Shown here: positions 31,902-42,129 of the stretch, piece after piece
How positions within the stretch are numbered: position 1 is the first letter of the stretch
How the letters are laid out: each line of letters opens with the position of its first letter
Assembly: GCA_003215795.1 (NCBI GenBank)
Contig: QCJV01000003.1
Coordinates: 46,473-110,472 of the forward strand
Length of the DNA: 64,000 nt
Direction of reading: 5' to 3'
Source of the DNA: Prochlorococcus sp. AG-409-F19
GTDB lineage: Bacteria > Cyanobacteriota > Cyanobacteriia > PCC-6307 > Cyanobiaceae
Notes under the pieces: generated by a model
The model's input: only the letters and a program-made list of their open reading frames with translations
Databases searched by the model: none
Told to the model about the DNA's origin: nothing
Position numbers and translations under genes: made by a program

Positions 31902-33410
31902 TTACTGAGAACCGGCCTCAGGTCGAAGCAATGGAAAAGCAATAACATCTCTTATAGATGAACTATCTGTTAAAAGCATTACTAAACGATCAATCCCAAT
32001 ACCAAGACCACCAGTCGGAGGCATTCCTACCTCTAAAGCATTAAGAAAATCTTCATCTATAGAATGCGCTTCTATGTCACCATCATTTTTACGATTCTGT
32101 TGCTCCTGAAGGCGCTCTCGTTGATCAACTGGATCAATTAATTCGCTAAAAGCATTAGCAGTCTCTCGTCCAGCAATAAACAATTCAAATCTCTCGACCA
32201 TCCCTTCCTTGCTACGGTGTTTTCTAGCTAAGGGCGATATTTCAATTGGATAATCAATAACAAAAGTAGGCTGAATTAATTTTGGTTCTACGTGTTGCTC
32301 AAAAACCTCATTAATGAGTCTGCCAACAGAATTAGCTTCGTCAGAAACTTCTAAACCAGCATCAAGCATTGCAGAAGAAGCCTTTTTTAGATCATTACCA
32401 AAAGTAGAAAAATCTAGCCCAGTTGCTTCTAAAACAAGATTCTTCATAGTTTCTCTTCGCCAAGGGGGCGTGAGGTCCAATTCTGTTCCTTGATAAGAAA
32501 TTTTTGTAGATCTACAAATCTGCAAACAAATTGATGAAACCAATTGTTCTGTCAAATTCATCATCTGGTTGTAATCAGCAAAAGCTTGATAAATCTCTAC
32601 TGATGTGAATTCAGGATTATGTCTTGTGCTAATACCTTCATTCCTAAAGATACGACCAAGCTCATAAACTCGTTCAAAACCTCCTACGACTAACCGCTTT
32701 AAATGTAGTTCTGTCGCTATTCTCAGATACAAAGGCATATCAAACGTGTTGTGATGAGTAATAAATGGTCTTGCTTCAGCACCACCAGCTTCTGATTGCA
32801 AAACAGGAGTTTCAATCTCCAAAAAACCACGGTCATCCAACCATCTACGTATTGCACTAATAGCCAAGGCTCTTTTCTTAAAGGTCTTTCGTGTCTCAGG
32901 GTTCACAATTAAATCAAGATAACGCTGCCTATACCTCTTTTCAATGTCTGAAAGACCATGCCATTTGTCAGGTAATGGTTGGAGAGATTTAGATAACATT
33001 GTCCAAGATTGAACCTTTACAGATAATTCACCACGATCTGTTCGCCTCAAGACTCCATGGACTCCTAACCAATCTCCTGTATCAACAAAATCCGTAATTT
33101 GCTTAAATGCACTCGGTTCTTGTAACTCAGGACTAAATTCTTGAAGGGTGGCTTTTTCCAAAAATAATTGAATCGATCCACTTTCATCAGACAAAGTAAA
33201 AAAAGCCAGCTTGCCCATAACGCGCCGGGCAAGAATACGTCCTGCGAGGCAAACTTCCACATTCCTCTCTTGGCCATTAGGCAAATCCTTATGCTCTAGC
33301 TGTAACTGAGCAGCTGTAGAAGTAGATTGAAAGCTAATGGCATAAGGCTCCCTGCCAACTTTTCGCAATGCAGCAGCCTTAGCTATACGAGTTTCTCTTA
33401 AGTCAGCCAA
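31902..33410 (-). CDS. lysS: Lysyl-tRNA synthetase (class II)
   Basis: [25 protein letters not shown] (motif 2), [34 protein letters not shown] (motif 3). Confidence 0.98.
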   Translation of the reverse strand: MADLRETRIAKAAALRKVGREPYAISFQSTSTAAQLQLEHKDLPNGQERNVEVCLAGRILARRVMGKLAFFTLSDESGSIQLFLEKATLQEFSPELQEPSAFKQITDFVDTGDWLGVHGVLRRTDRGELSVKVQSWTMLSKSLQPLPDKWHGLSDIEKRYRQRYLDLIVNPETRKTFKKRALAISAIRRWLDDRGFLEIETPVLQSEAGGAEARPFITHHNTFDMPLYLRIATELHLKRLVVGGFERVYELGRIFRNEGISTRHNPEFTSVEIYQAFADYNQMMNLTEQLVSSICLQICRSTKISYQGTELDLTPPWRRETMKNLVLEATGLDFSTFGNDLKKASSAMLDAGLEVSDEANSVGRLINEVFEQHVEPKLIQPTFVIDYPIEISPLARKHRSKEGMVERFELFIAGRETANAFSELIDPVDQRERLQEQQNRKNDGDIEAHSIDEDFLNALEVGMPPTGGLGIGIDRLVMLLTDSSSIRDVIAFPLLRPEAGSQ

Positions 33411-33489
33411 CGGAAAAATGAAAAGGAGATATTTATATTGAGATTAGTTAGTCAAGAGAATAAAAAAAGTAATTTTTTATATTTAAGAG

Positions 33490-34293
33490 CTAACAGGAGG
33501 GAACTTCCCCCAATCTCTGAGAAGAATACCCAATTCCTCTAACAGTAAGTATTAATTCAGGATTGCGAGGATCAGGTTCTAGTTTCCCTCTTAAACGTGC
33601 AACATATACATCAACCACTCTGAGATCAGCAGCTCGACGAGGAGGATATCCCCACAGCTGTTCCAAGATCTCTGCTCGTGGTACAACCTTCCCAGGATCA
33701 CGGAAAAGCAATTCAAGCAAGCTAAATTCTGTATAAGTTAGTCCAATCCTTTCCCCACCTCTACTTACTTGTCTCCGGTTAGTATCAACAACTAATTCCC
33801 CTAGTTTCATAACTCCTTGCCCTGCAGGGATCTCCCTTGGTTCAGCAACAGATGCACCAGGACCCATTCTACGCAAAATTGTAGCTATTCTTGCTTCTAA
33901 TTCTTTTGGACTAAACGGCTTAGATAAGTAATCATCAGCCCCTAAATCCAACCCTGCAACCCGCTCAGAAATAGCCTCAAGAGCACTAAGAAAAATTATT
34001 GGGACAATTGATTCGGCCCTTAATCTCCTACAAACTGCAAATCCATCCAATTTTGGGAGCATTACATCCAAAACAACCAGGTCAGGAGATTCCTTATGAA
34101 ATACGTCTAAAGCCTCTTCTCCATCTTTGGCAGAAACAACTTTATAGCCAGATAACTCAAGTCTTGTAACTAAGACTTTTAAAACTGCGGGTTCATCATC
34201 AACAACCAAAATAGTTGCATTATTTCGAGATGAAGCCGTTGAGACAGATCCATCTTTGCTCTTCTCAAGCATGGATGAACCTTCTTCATACAT
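33490..34293 (-). CDS. rpaB: OmpR-family response regulator, RpaB-like
   Basis: Receiver domain ILVVDDEPAVLKVLVTRLELSGYKV..DLVVLDVMLPKLDGFAVCRRLR plus winged helix RAADLRVVDVYVARLRGKLEPDPRNPELILTVRGIGY. Confidence 0.88.
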   Translation of the reverse strand: MYEEGSSMLEKSKDGSVSTASSRNNATILVVDDEPAVLKVLVTRLELSGYKVVSAKDGEEALDVFHKESPDLVVLDVMLPKLDGFAVCRRLRAESIVPIIFLSALEAISERVAGLDLGADDYLSKPFSPKELEARIATILRRMGPGASVAEPREIPAGQGVMKLGELVVDTNRRQVSRGGERIGLTYTEFSLLELLFRDPGKVVPRAEILEQLWGYPPRRAADLRVVDVYVARLRGKLEPDPRNPELILTVRGIGYSSQRLGEVPSC

Positions 34294-34501
34294 AGTGATG
34301 ATCTTTCACTCAGCCCTAATAATAATCTTACACCCCCAACCTAATGCAGTTCCTATAACCACAAATATTATATTTTTCCAATTTCTTTAACATTTGACAG
34401 GCATTGGCGCCTAATAAACAAATCATTCTGAATATTGGAACCTATATTCGATTACTTTTTTCGATAACTTGACAAACTAGACATCTTCTTCCTTTAAATT
34501 T

Positions 34502-35044
34502 CTAGGGCTTTCCTCGAAAAAAAGTATTTAAAGATAGTGAACAAAGCAATGGGGCAATAAGTCCAGAAACTATTGATCCTGCCAATACAGTGTGCAAAGC
34601 CCAGACATTAAAAAAGCTTCCTTGAAATTGAAAACTTTGTTGAAGCCATATGCTAAAACCACTAAGAAAAGATCCAAATAAAATCAGGGTGCCAAGTACA
34701 AAACTTTTATCCGAATATTTTCTCTTTCTACCTAAGCAACCCCACCAATAACCAAGAAAAATCAGAGCAGGTATCTGTGACGAACCATCGAGATTAAGTC
34801 CATCCAAAATAATTCCTAAACAAAATCCAGCAAATAATCCTGCAAAAGGTCCTTCTTCTAAGGCCCAGGGTAATAACCACAACTCAGCCCACCTTGGACC
34901 AACTCCTGAAATAGAAAGCCAAGTTGGAGAAACTAGTGTCATCAAAGGTACCAACAAAGCTAAACACTTATACAAAATTCTATTCTTATCTCTTTTCATT
35001 GCTCCTCTGAACTCGAACCCAATCAATAGCCTCTGGCGATGCAA
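34502..35044 (-). CDS. mreD: Rod shape-determining protein MreD-like
   Basis: Polytopic hydrophobic protein directly downstream of mreB-mreC. Confidence 0.75.
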   Translation of the reverse strand: MHRQRLLIGFEFRGAMKRDKNRILYKCLALLVPLMTLVSPTWLSISGVGPRWAELWLLPWALEEGPFAGLFAGFCLGIILDGLNLDGSSQIPALIFLGYWWGCLGRKRKYSDKSFVLGTLILFGSFLSGFSIWLQQSFQFQGSFFNVWALHTVLAGSIVSGLIAPLLCSLSLNTFFRGKP

Positions 35045-35741
35045 TTAACTGAACAACAGCATATGGGGAGGGAAGATTTTGCTCATCAATTGACTGAATC
35101 ACTCCCACTGGAAGATTTGGTGGCATAAGAGTACTCACCGGTGAAGTACTAACAATGTCGCCTAATTTTGCATCAGGCATTTTCTCTAGAAAGTTTAGCT
35201 GCGGACGATTAGTCCCTATCCCAGTTAAAACCCCATGCACCTTCGAACGCTCAATCCATACTCCCAGCTTAGTTGCTGGTGCTGTCAACAATCTCACCCT
35301 AGAAGTTGTAAGGGTCACAGTTTCAATTAGCCCAAGCAATCCTCCAGGGCCAAGCACTGCATCACCTGCATTGATTCCATCTTTAGCACCTTTGTTCAAC
35401 TCCAATTGCTGCCAGAAATCTTTCGATCTTCTAGAAATGACAGCAGCTGAAACCTGATTCTTTTTACTGGAATTCTGCAACTTTAATATCTGCCTAAGTC
35501 GTTGATTATCTTTTTCTAATAAGTCAATTCTGATTTGTTGCTCCAAATTAGTGCCATTTACAATCCATTCCTTCTGAGCAGTACCAGGCCAAAAAGGTCT
35601 GGAAAAAACAGCAAATATATCAAGAAGAAAAGCTCCTTTAGAAAAGCGAATAAAAAGCAAAAATATACTTAGAAAAAACCAATACCAAAAACTTTTTCTA
35701 GACCACCAACGAAAAGCTACTTTTCGTCGAGTATTAACCAT
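34986..35741 (-). CDS. mreC: Rod shape-determining protein MreC
   Basis: N-terminal TM, coiled coil LLEKDNQRLRQILKLQ, GINAGDAVLGPGGLLGLIETVTLTTSRVRLLT; between mreB and mreD. Confidence 0.93.
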   Translation of the reverse strand: MVNTRRKVAFRWWSRKSFWYWFFLSIFLLFIRFSKGAFLLDIFAVFSRPFWPGTAQKEWIVNGTNLEQQIRIDLLEKDNQRLRQILKLQNSSKKNQVSAAVISRRSKDFWQQLELNKGAKDGINAGDAVLGPGGLLGLIETVTLTTSRVRLLTAPATKLGVWIERSKVHGVLTGIGTNRPQLNFLEKMPDAKLGDIVSTSPVSTLMPPNLPVGVIQSIDEQNLPSPYAVVQLIASPEAIDWVRVQRSNEKR

Positions 35742-35745
35742 ACAA

Positions 35746-36798
35746 TTAGTCTCTTACAGCATTTCTAGCAAAATCAGGAGTATCAACAACTCTTTTTAAG
35801 CGTCTAAAGTCATCTAAAACATGTCCACATCCATTCACAACACACAACAATGGGTCTTCAGCTACATGTGTAAAGATACCCGTCTCATGGCTTACCAAGT
35901 CGCTTATACCTCTTACTAATGCTCCACCTCCTGCAAGCATGATGCCTCTATCGACAATATCTGCAGCCAATTCAGGTGGGGTTCTCTCTAAAACGCGTTT
36001 AACAGCTTCAACAATTTTATTAAGCGGCTCAGACATTGCTTCTCGCAACTCACCAGCTTGCAAAGTAATCGAACGAGGCAACCCAGAAAGCAAATGGAGT
36101 CCTCGAACATCCATTGATTGCAAGTCAAATTCATTATTAGGAAAAGCAGACCCAATGCGAATCTTTATTTCTTCTGCAGTTCTTTCGCCAACAACCAAAT
36201 TTTGGACCTTCTTCAAATAAGTTGCTATCGCATCATTTATCTCATCACCAGCAACTCGCACAGATTCACTAAGTACTGTTCCACCTAAACTAAGGACTGC
36301 AACCTCTGTCGTTCCTCCACCAATGTCAACAATCATAGTCCCTATTGGTTCGGTTACAGGTAAATGTGCACCAATGGCAGCTGCTACAGGTTCATCAATT
36401 AAATGAACTTCTCTAGCTCCTGCTAGACCAGCTTCTCGAACTGCTCTACGCTCAACACTAGTTACCCCACTGGGTATTCCGACAACTAATCTTGGAGCAA
36501 GAATTCCACGCCCTTCATTACATTTTTGAATAAAAGACTTGAGCATTTGCTCTGCAGCATCAAAATCAGCAATCACTCCATCTCTTAAAGGCCTAACTGC
36601 TCGAATATTGCCAGGAGTACGGCCTAACATCAATTTGGCATCATCACCAACCGCCAATGGCTCGCCTTCCTCTAGATCCATGGCTACTACAGATGGTTCT
36701 TCTAAAACAATTCCTTTTCCTTGAACGTAAATCAAAGTATTTGCAGTTCCAAGATCTATACCAATATCACGCGATAAACGAAAACGTCTGAAAAACAC
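35746..36798 (-). CDS. mreB: Rod shape-determining protein MreB
   Basis: DIGIDLGTANTLIYVQGKGIVLEEPSVVAMD, MIVDIGGGTTEVAVLSLGG. Confidence 0.98.
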   Translation of the reverse strand: MFFRRFRLSRDIGIDLGTANTLIYVQGKGIVLEEPSVVAMDLEEGEPLAVGDDAKLMLGRTPGNIRAVRPLRDGVIADFDAAEQMLKSFIQKCNEGRGILAPRLVVGIPSGVTSVERRAVREAGLAGAREVHLIDEPVAAAIGAHLPVTEPIGTMIVDIGGGTTEVAVLSLGGTVLSESVRVAGDEINDAIATYLKKVQNLVVGERTAEEIKIRIGSAFPNNEFDLQSMDVRGLHLLSGLPRSITLQAGELREAMSEPLNKIVEAVKRVLERTPPELAADIVDRGIMLAGGGALVRGISDLVSHETGIFTHVAEDPLLCVVNGCGHVLDDFRRLKRVVDTPDFARNAVRD

Positions 36799-36934
36799 GG
36801 TCTTACCAAAAAATGTTATTAGTAACCAAGACTAGAAGAATCTTCAAAAAAAACAAAAAGTCGTTTCAGAAAAAACACTTTTTACTTACTGAGATGCCAA
36901 GCTATAATTTTTCCAGTAACTAACATCATAAATA

Positions 36935-37306
36935 ATGAGTATTAATGCTATTAATCTTGTAGGAAGAGCAGGACGAGACCCTGAAGTGAGATATTTCGAA
37001 TCAGGCAGTATAGTTGCTAACTTGACACTTGCTGTAAATAGACGCAGTAAGAATGAAGAACCTGATTGGTTTAATCTAGAAATATGGGGTAAACAAGCTC
37101 AAGTAGCTGCTGATTATGTAAAGAAAGGTTCACTCTTAGGAATAAGTGGAAGTTTTAAATTAGATCAATGGAAGGATAAAAATACTGGAGAAAATAAATC
37201 TAAACCAGTTATCCGAGTAGATAGGCTAGATCTTTTAGGATCAAAAAGAGATTCTATTAATAATGAATCATCTAACAATCAATACAGTAACAATATTCCA
37301 TTCTAA
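36935..37306 (+). CDS. ssb: Single-stranded DNA-binding protein
   Basis: INAINLVGRAGRDPEVRYFESGSIVANLTLAVNRR..DWFNLEIWGKQAQVAADYVKKGSLLGISG OB fold; terminal IPF. Confidence 0.94.
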   Translation: MSINAINLVGRAGRDPEVRYFESGSIVANLTLAVNRRSKNEEPDWFNLEIWGKQAQVAADYVKKGSLLGISGSFKLDQWKDKNTGENKSKPVIRVDRLDLLGSKRDSINNESSNNQYSNNIPF

Positions 37307-37959
37307 TTTAATTTCTTAGCAAAAAAGGAGCGTATACATAACCAAACAAATGCAATAGATATCAAAAGAGCCAATATAAATTTAATGCCCTTTGAAAACG
37401 GCTCAATCCAGATTTCGACTGCACTGTAACTTTCACCTAAAAGTATGCCTGAAACTGTTAAGAACACAATCCACAGAAAACTGCCTGCAGTTGTCCAAAA
37501 TATGAAAGGTGTTAGAGGCATTAATTCAATGCCAGCAGGCACAGAAATTAATGTACGTATACCAGGAATCAACCTTCCCCAAAAAACCAATGCTATTCCA
37601 TACTTAGAAAACCAACTATGGCTTTTGTTTAATTCATTAGGTCTTATACCTAACCATTTCCCATATTTATTCAGCCAAATCTCTATCTTTTCTTCATTCA
37701 CTAATCTGCCTAATCCATACCAAGGGAATGCGCCTAATACCGTACCAATAAGACCTGCAATAATAACTGGGAAAAAACTTAATTGACCTTGAGAAACATA
37801 AAAACCACCAAGGGGCATAATTAATTCAGAGGGTATAGGTGGAAACAAATTCTCTAAAAACATAGCAATTAAAATTGCCCCATAACCAATCCACTGATTA
37901 GACTCAACTGCATTACCAATTAGATCAGGTAATGAGAGTAAGGTATCAGCAATATTCAT
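37303..37959 (-). CDS. DedA-family membrane protein
   Basis: GYGAILIAMFLENLFPPIPSELIMPLGGF and FWGRLIPGIRTLISVPAGIELMPL motifs. Confidence 0.93.
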   Translation of the reverse strand: MNIADTLLSLPDLIGNAVESNQWIGYGAILIAMFLENLFPPIPSELIMPLGGFYVSQGQLSFFPVIIAGLIGTVLGAFPWYGLGRLVNEEKIEIWLNKYGKWLGIRPNELNKSHSWFSKYGIALVFWGRLIPGIRTLISVPAGIELMPLTPFIFWTTAGSFLWIVFLTVSGILLGESYSAVEIWIEPFSKGIKFILALLISIAFVWLCIRSFFAKKLN

Positions 37960-37986
37960 GTATTGATTTTACAAAGTTAGTTCTTA

Positions 37987-39426
37987 TTAATAACGGTATT
38001 GATCAGGTTTATAAGGGCCTTGCACAGGGACGTTAATATAATCAGCTTGTTCACTCGTAAGTTGTGTTAATTTAGCGCCAATTTTGTCTAAATGAAGGCG
38101 GGCAACCATCTCATCAAGATGTTTAGGTAAAACATAAACATTGTTATTATAATCTTTCCCTTTAGTAAATAATTCTATCTGCGCTAAAACTTGATTTGTA
38201 AATGAATTGCTCATTACAAAGCTTGGATGACCAGTGGCACATCCCAAGTTTACTAAACGACCTTCAGCTAAAAGAATTATCTTATTACCGCTCGGAAGAG
38301 TTATGTGATCAACTTGGGGCTTAATGTTCTCCCATTGATAAGACTTTAACGAAGCAACATCAATTTCATTGTCAAAATGACCAATGTTAGAAACTATGGC
38401 TTCATCTTTCATTCGAATTAAGTGCTCATGACAAATCACCTGATAATTACCAGTGGCAGTAACAAAAATATCAATTTGTTCGACCACATCGTCTAATCGA
38501 ACGACTCTGTATCCCTCCATTGCAGCTTGCAAAGCACAAATTGGGTCAATTTCGGCAATCATTACTGATGCACCAAGTCCTCTTAAAGATTGAGCAGAAC
38601 CTTTCCCAACATCGCCATATCCAATAACTAAAGCCACTTTGCCAGCTACCATTACATCAGTTGCTCTCTTAATGCCATCTACTAGAGATTCGCGGCAACC
38701 ATAAAGATTATCAAATTTACTCTTAGTAACTGAGTCATTAACATTAATTGCTGGAAAAGGGAGTTCACCAGTCTTTTGCATTTGATATAACCTTGCAACT
38801 CCAGTAGTTGTTTCTTCAGTCACCCCCTGAATCATCCCTTTAATGCGTGAATAAAATGATGGGTCTTCAGACAATTTTTTGCGAATAGAAGAAAATAAGG
38901 CTATCTCTTCTTCGTTGGAAGGGCTTTCCAACACAGAAAGATCCTGAGAAGCTTTATCGCCAAGAATGACTAAACCAGTTGCATCGCCACCATCATCCAA
39001 AATCATATTCGGTCCTTTCAATTCACCCCACTCAAGAATTCGATGGGTATAAGACCAATATTCATTTAATGTTTCTCCTTTTTTGGCGAACACTGGGATC
39101 CCATTTTTTGCAATCGCTGAGGCTGCATGATCTTGTGTAGAAAAAATATTGCAAGAGGCCCATCTAACTTGAGCTCCTAATGCAACTAAAGTTTCTATCA
39201 ACACTCCTGTCTGAATTGTCATATGAAGGCTTCCAGCAATACGAGCACCCTTCAACGGCTTTTCTGTACTATATTTTTCACGCAATGCCATTAATCCAGG
39301 CATCTCTTTCTCCGCTATAGCAAGCTCTTTACGACCAAAATCAGCAAGTTCGATATCTGCGACTTCATAAAATGAATCATCAACTAATTTTGAACTGGAT
39401 ACTGTAGAAGAAACCATAATTAACAA
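37987..39426 (-). CDS. ahcY: S-adenosyl-L-homocysteine hydrolase
   Basis: [69 protein letters not shown]-terminal PYKPDQYRY. Confidence 0.98.
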   Translation of the reverse strand: MLIMVSSTVSSSKLVDDSFYEVADIELADFGRKELAIAEKEMPGLMALREKYSTEKPLKGARIAGSLHMTIQTGVLIETLVALGAQVRWASCNIFSTQDHAASAIAKNGIPVFAKKGETLNEYWSYTHRILEWGELKGPNMILDDGGDATGLVILGDKASQDLSVLESPSNEEEIALFSSIRKKLSEDPSFYSRIKGMIQGVTEETTTGVARLYQMQKTGELPFPAINVNDSVTKSKFDNLYGCRESLVDGIKRATDVMVAGKVALVIGYGDVGKGSAQSLRGLGASVMIAEIDPICALQAAMEGYRVVRLDDVVEQIDIFVTATGNYQVICHEHLIRMKDEAIVSNIGHFDNEIDVASLKSYQWENIKPQVDHITLPSGNKIILLAEGRLVNLGCATGHPSFVMSNSFTNQVLAQIELFTKGKDYNNNVYVLPKHLDEMVARLHLDKIGAKLTQLTSEQADYINVPVQGPYKPDQYRY

Positions 39427-39461
39427 GAAGCAAAGTGTTTTAGAAAATCAAATTTTGAACC

Positions 39462-39950
39462 ATGATCACTAATTACTCTAACCAATCAAGCTGGATTCTT
39501 AAGAATCATGCCAGCACAATAAAATTTGGGAAATCCTTAGCAGAAGAGCTTATCAATACAAAAGTGCTTTTAATCGAGGGTCCTTTAGGGGCCGGTAAAA
39601 CATCTTTAGTAAAAGGAATTGGCAAAGGTCTGGAAATCAGCGAAGAGATTACAAGTCCAACTTTTGCATTATCCCATCATTATCTCCAAGGTAAAAGAGC
39701 ACTGTTGCATTTAGATCTTTATAGGTTAGAAGAACCAAAAGCAGCCAATGAATTGTTTCTTCAAGAAGAAGAAATATCTAGCCAGCTCAATGGCCTACTA
39801 GTAATTGAATGGCCATCTCGATTAACTCTTTCGATCAATGATGCTTGCAAAATTCGCATAATGTACTTAGTCAACGAAGGTCGCGAGATTCAAATCATGT
39901 CTTCTTCTAACGAGGCTAAGAAATTTTCCACTACTGAAGAGCTTGGCTGA
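39462..39950 (+). CDS. tsaE: tRNA threonylcarbamoyladenosine biosynthesis ATPase TsaE
   Basis: EGPLGAGKTSLVKGIGKGLEISEEITSPTFALSHHYLQGKRALLHLDLYRLEE. Confidence 0.94.
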   Translation: MITNYSNQSSWILKNHASTIKFGKSLAEELINTKVLLIEGPLGAGKTSLVKGIGKGLEISEEITSPTFALSHHYLQGKRALLHLDLYRLEEPKAANELFLQEEEISSQLNGLLVIEWPSRLTLSINDACKIRIMYLVNEGREIQIMSSSNEAKKFSTTEELG

Positions 39951-40909
39951 GGGTCAATTGCTCCTTTCCCGCCACAAACTAAAGCTCCACATGCAGCTGC
40001 AAAACGAATAATATGATTTGCGTCAAGCTTATTACGAGGGCAAAAAGGAGAAGTTAAAAGTTGAGAAATAATCCCAGCAGTAAAAGAATCGCCAGCACCA
40101 GTTGTATCTACTACTAATGATGATGGAGATATTGCTTCGGTTGTACCTGAAAAATCTCCTAAAACCCATCGAATAGGTTGAGCTCCATCAGTAACAATGA
40201 CACTTGGCTTATTTAGTAAAGATTCTGAAATATCTATGGGGTTTTCACTGTTAAAGAACCAAAGAGCTTCTTCCTTAGCAAGCTTTAGTAACGATGCTTG
40301 CTCCAAAAAAGGTTTCAATAAAGAGCAAATTTCAAAATTCGGAGGGCTGTCTGGATCTAAAGATGGGCCCCAAAAAGTAGGCCGCCAATTCACATCAATT
40401 GCGATATTCAGATTATTTTTTCTAGCATTTTCTAGAATCCAAGTAACTGCTTCTCTTGATGATTCTGATGCAAATGGGATCGTACCAGTTAACAGCCAGC
40501 TTGACTCTTTAGAAAGAGAATGCCATATCGATTTTATTCTCTGCAAATTTAATTTTTGATCGGCAAATGAATTATTAGATCCTCCAACAAAGCCTCCAAA
40601 AGAACGTTCTCCTTTCATATCGCGATGGACCAGAACAATACGAGTTGGAAATTCATCATTTAACTGAAGGCCTGAAATATTTACACCTAAAGAAGTAAAT
40701 AAATTACAAAACTCTTTTCCAATAGAATCATTACCTAGTCCCCCAAGGAATGCTACATCTACACCTAACTTAGATAAGCCACATGCAACATTGGCGGGAG
40801 CACCCCCTAATAAATCATCAAAACCGTTATCTAGACTAGGCGTTCCACCTGGGTTTCCTAAACGATCGACCAAAGCTTCACCTATACAAATTACTTTAGA
40901 GTTATTCAT
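39890..40909 (-). CDS. PfkB-family carbohydrate kinase (fructokinase-like)
   Basis: CIGEALVDRLG, GGAPANVACGLSKLGVDVAFLGGLGNDSIG, VVDTTGAGDSFTAGIISQL. Confidence 0.92.
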   Translation of the reverse strand: MNNSKVICIGEALVDRLGNPGGTPSLDNGFDDLLGGAPANVACGLSKLGVDVAFLGGLGNDSIGKEFCNLFTSLGVNISGLQLNDEFPTRIVLVHRDMKGERSFGGFVGGSNNSFADQKLNLQRIKSIWHSLSKESSWLLTGTIPFASESSREAVTWILENARKNNLNIAIDVNWRPTFWGPSLDPDSPPNFEICSLLKPFLEQASLLKLAKEEALWFFNSENPIDISESLLNKPSVIVTDGAQPIRWVLGDFSGTTEAISPSSLVVDTTGAGDSFTAGIISQLLTSPFCPRNKLDANHIIRFAAACGALVCGGKGAIDPQPSSSVVENFLASLEEDMI

Positions 40910-40968
40910 TTCCGTAAGTAATAAATATTTGATTTAAATGCAAAATAATGGAAAAATAAACTTCTTTA

Positions 40969-42117
40969 TTAAGTTTCGAAAGAAAGTAGATAATCTTTTA
41001 TTGCGGAAATCATTTTTTGATTAGCAGCAGGAAATGGGTAATTTATTAATTCAGTTGGGTTTACCCATTTAGTTTGAACACTTGATAAAGGTTTTGGAAC
41101 CCCAGAAATCAACTGGCAGATATAAACAACAAAATGAAGCTTCTGATGGGAGTAAGAATAATCAAATTCCACAAGTTTCTTAGCAACTTTTACGTTAATC
41201 CCTAATTCCTCAAACAGTTCTCGAATAACTGTAGATTCAATATTCTCACCTTTCTCTTGCTTCCCACCTGGAAACTCCCACATTCCAGCCATACTCTGAT
41301 TATTTGTCCGTTGATCAATAAGCACTTCTCCTGCATCATTAAAAACTATACCTATACCAATAACTGAAAATGGCAAAATTTTTTTAGGACCCTTTATTGG
41401 GAACTCAGATGGGTTACCTGCATGATAGGCGAGACAATATCTTTGCCATGGGCAACAAACACATTTCGGATTCCTATAAGTGCAAATTGTTGCACCTAAA
41501 TCCATAAGCGCCTGATTAAAATCCCTGGGATAATAAGGGTCCAAAAGAAAATCACTTAACTTCCAAAGCTGTTTCAAATTTTTGGAAAAGGTTTTTTGAC
41601 TACCGATTAATCTTGAAAGAATCCTTTTAACATTTCCATCCAATAAAGCTTCAGGAATATTAAATGCAGAAGAAATGATACTTGCGGCAGTAGTCCGACC
41701 AATCCCAGGTAAAGCCATCCAACTTTCTAGATCCATAGGCCAAGAATCTGGATTTAAATGATCACTATCACCCAAAACATCTAACAATGCTTTAGATGTC
41801 TTATGAATTCTTTGAGCTCTAGCGTAATAGCCAAGACCTTGCCAAACAAACAAAACTTCGTGATCTAAAGCGCTAGCCAAATCAAGGACAGTTGGGAAAA
41901 TCTTCATCCAGTTTTCCCAATAAGGCAATGCGACGTTTAATTGAGTTTGCTGAAGCATTACTTCTGCAACCAAAATTGGATAAACAGGAAGTTTTTCTTT
42001 CTTTTTTGGAACGCTACCATCTGGTTTAAGCTTCCAAGGAATCCAATGCCGTCCGTGACTTGCATGCCATTGCAATAGTTCAAATCTCATTTCTTCAATA
42101 CTCTTTAAAATTTCCAT
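40969..42117 (-). CDS. mutY: A/G-specific adenine glycosylase MutY fused to a Nudix domain
   Basis: VAEVMLQQTQLNVALPYW, LPGIGRTTAASIISSAF, 4-Cys cluster CTYRNPKCVCCPWQRYC, C-terminal Nudix GGKQEKGENIESTVIRELFEELGI. Start at MEILKSIEEMRFELL preferred over the longer ORF start at 42150. Confidence 0.94.
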   Translation of the reverse strand: MEILKSIEEMRFELLQWHASHGRHWIPWKLKPDGSVPKKKEKLPVYPILVAEVMLQQTQLNVALPYWENWMKIFPTVLDLASALDHEVLFVWQGLGYYARAQRIHKTSKALLDVLGDSDHLNPDSWPMDLESWMALPGIGRTTAASIISSAFNIPEALLDGNVKRILSRLIGSQKTFSKNLKQLWKLSDFLLDPYYPRDFNQALMDLGATICTYRNPKCVCCPWQRYCLAYHAGNPSEFPIKGPKKILPFSVIGIGIVFNDAGEVLIDQRTNNQSMAGMWEFPGGKQEKGENIESTVIRELFEELGINVKVAKKLVEFDYSYSHQKLHFVVYICQLISGVPKPLSSVQTKWVNPTELINYPFPAANQKMISAIKDYLLSFET

Positions 42118-42129
42118 GGAGCAACAATC

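Noticed and set aside
35155-36724. Plus-strand ORFs of 100, 93 and 61 aa over mreC and mreB
   Set aside because: Antisense shadows of conserved mreBC coding regions.
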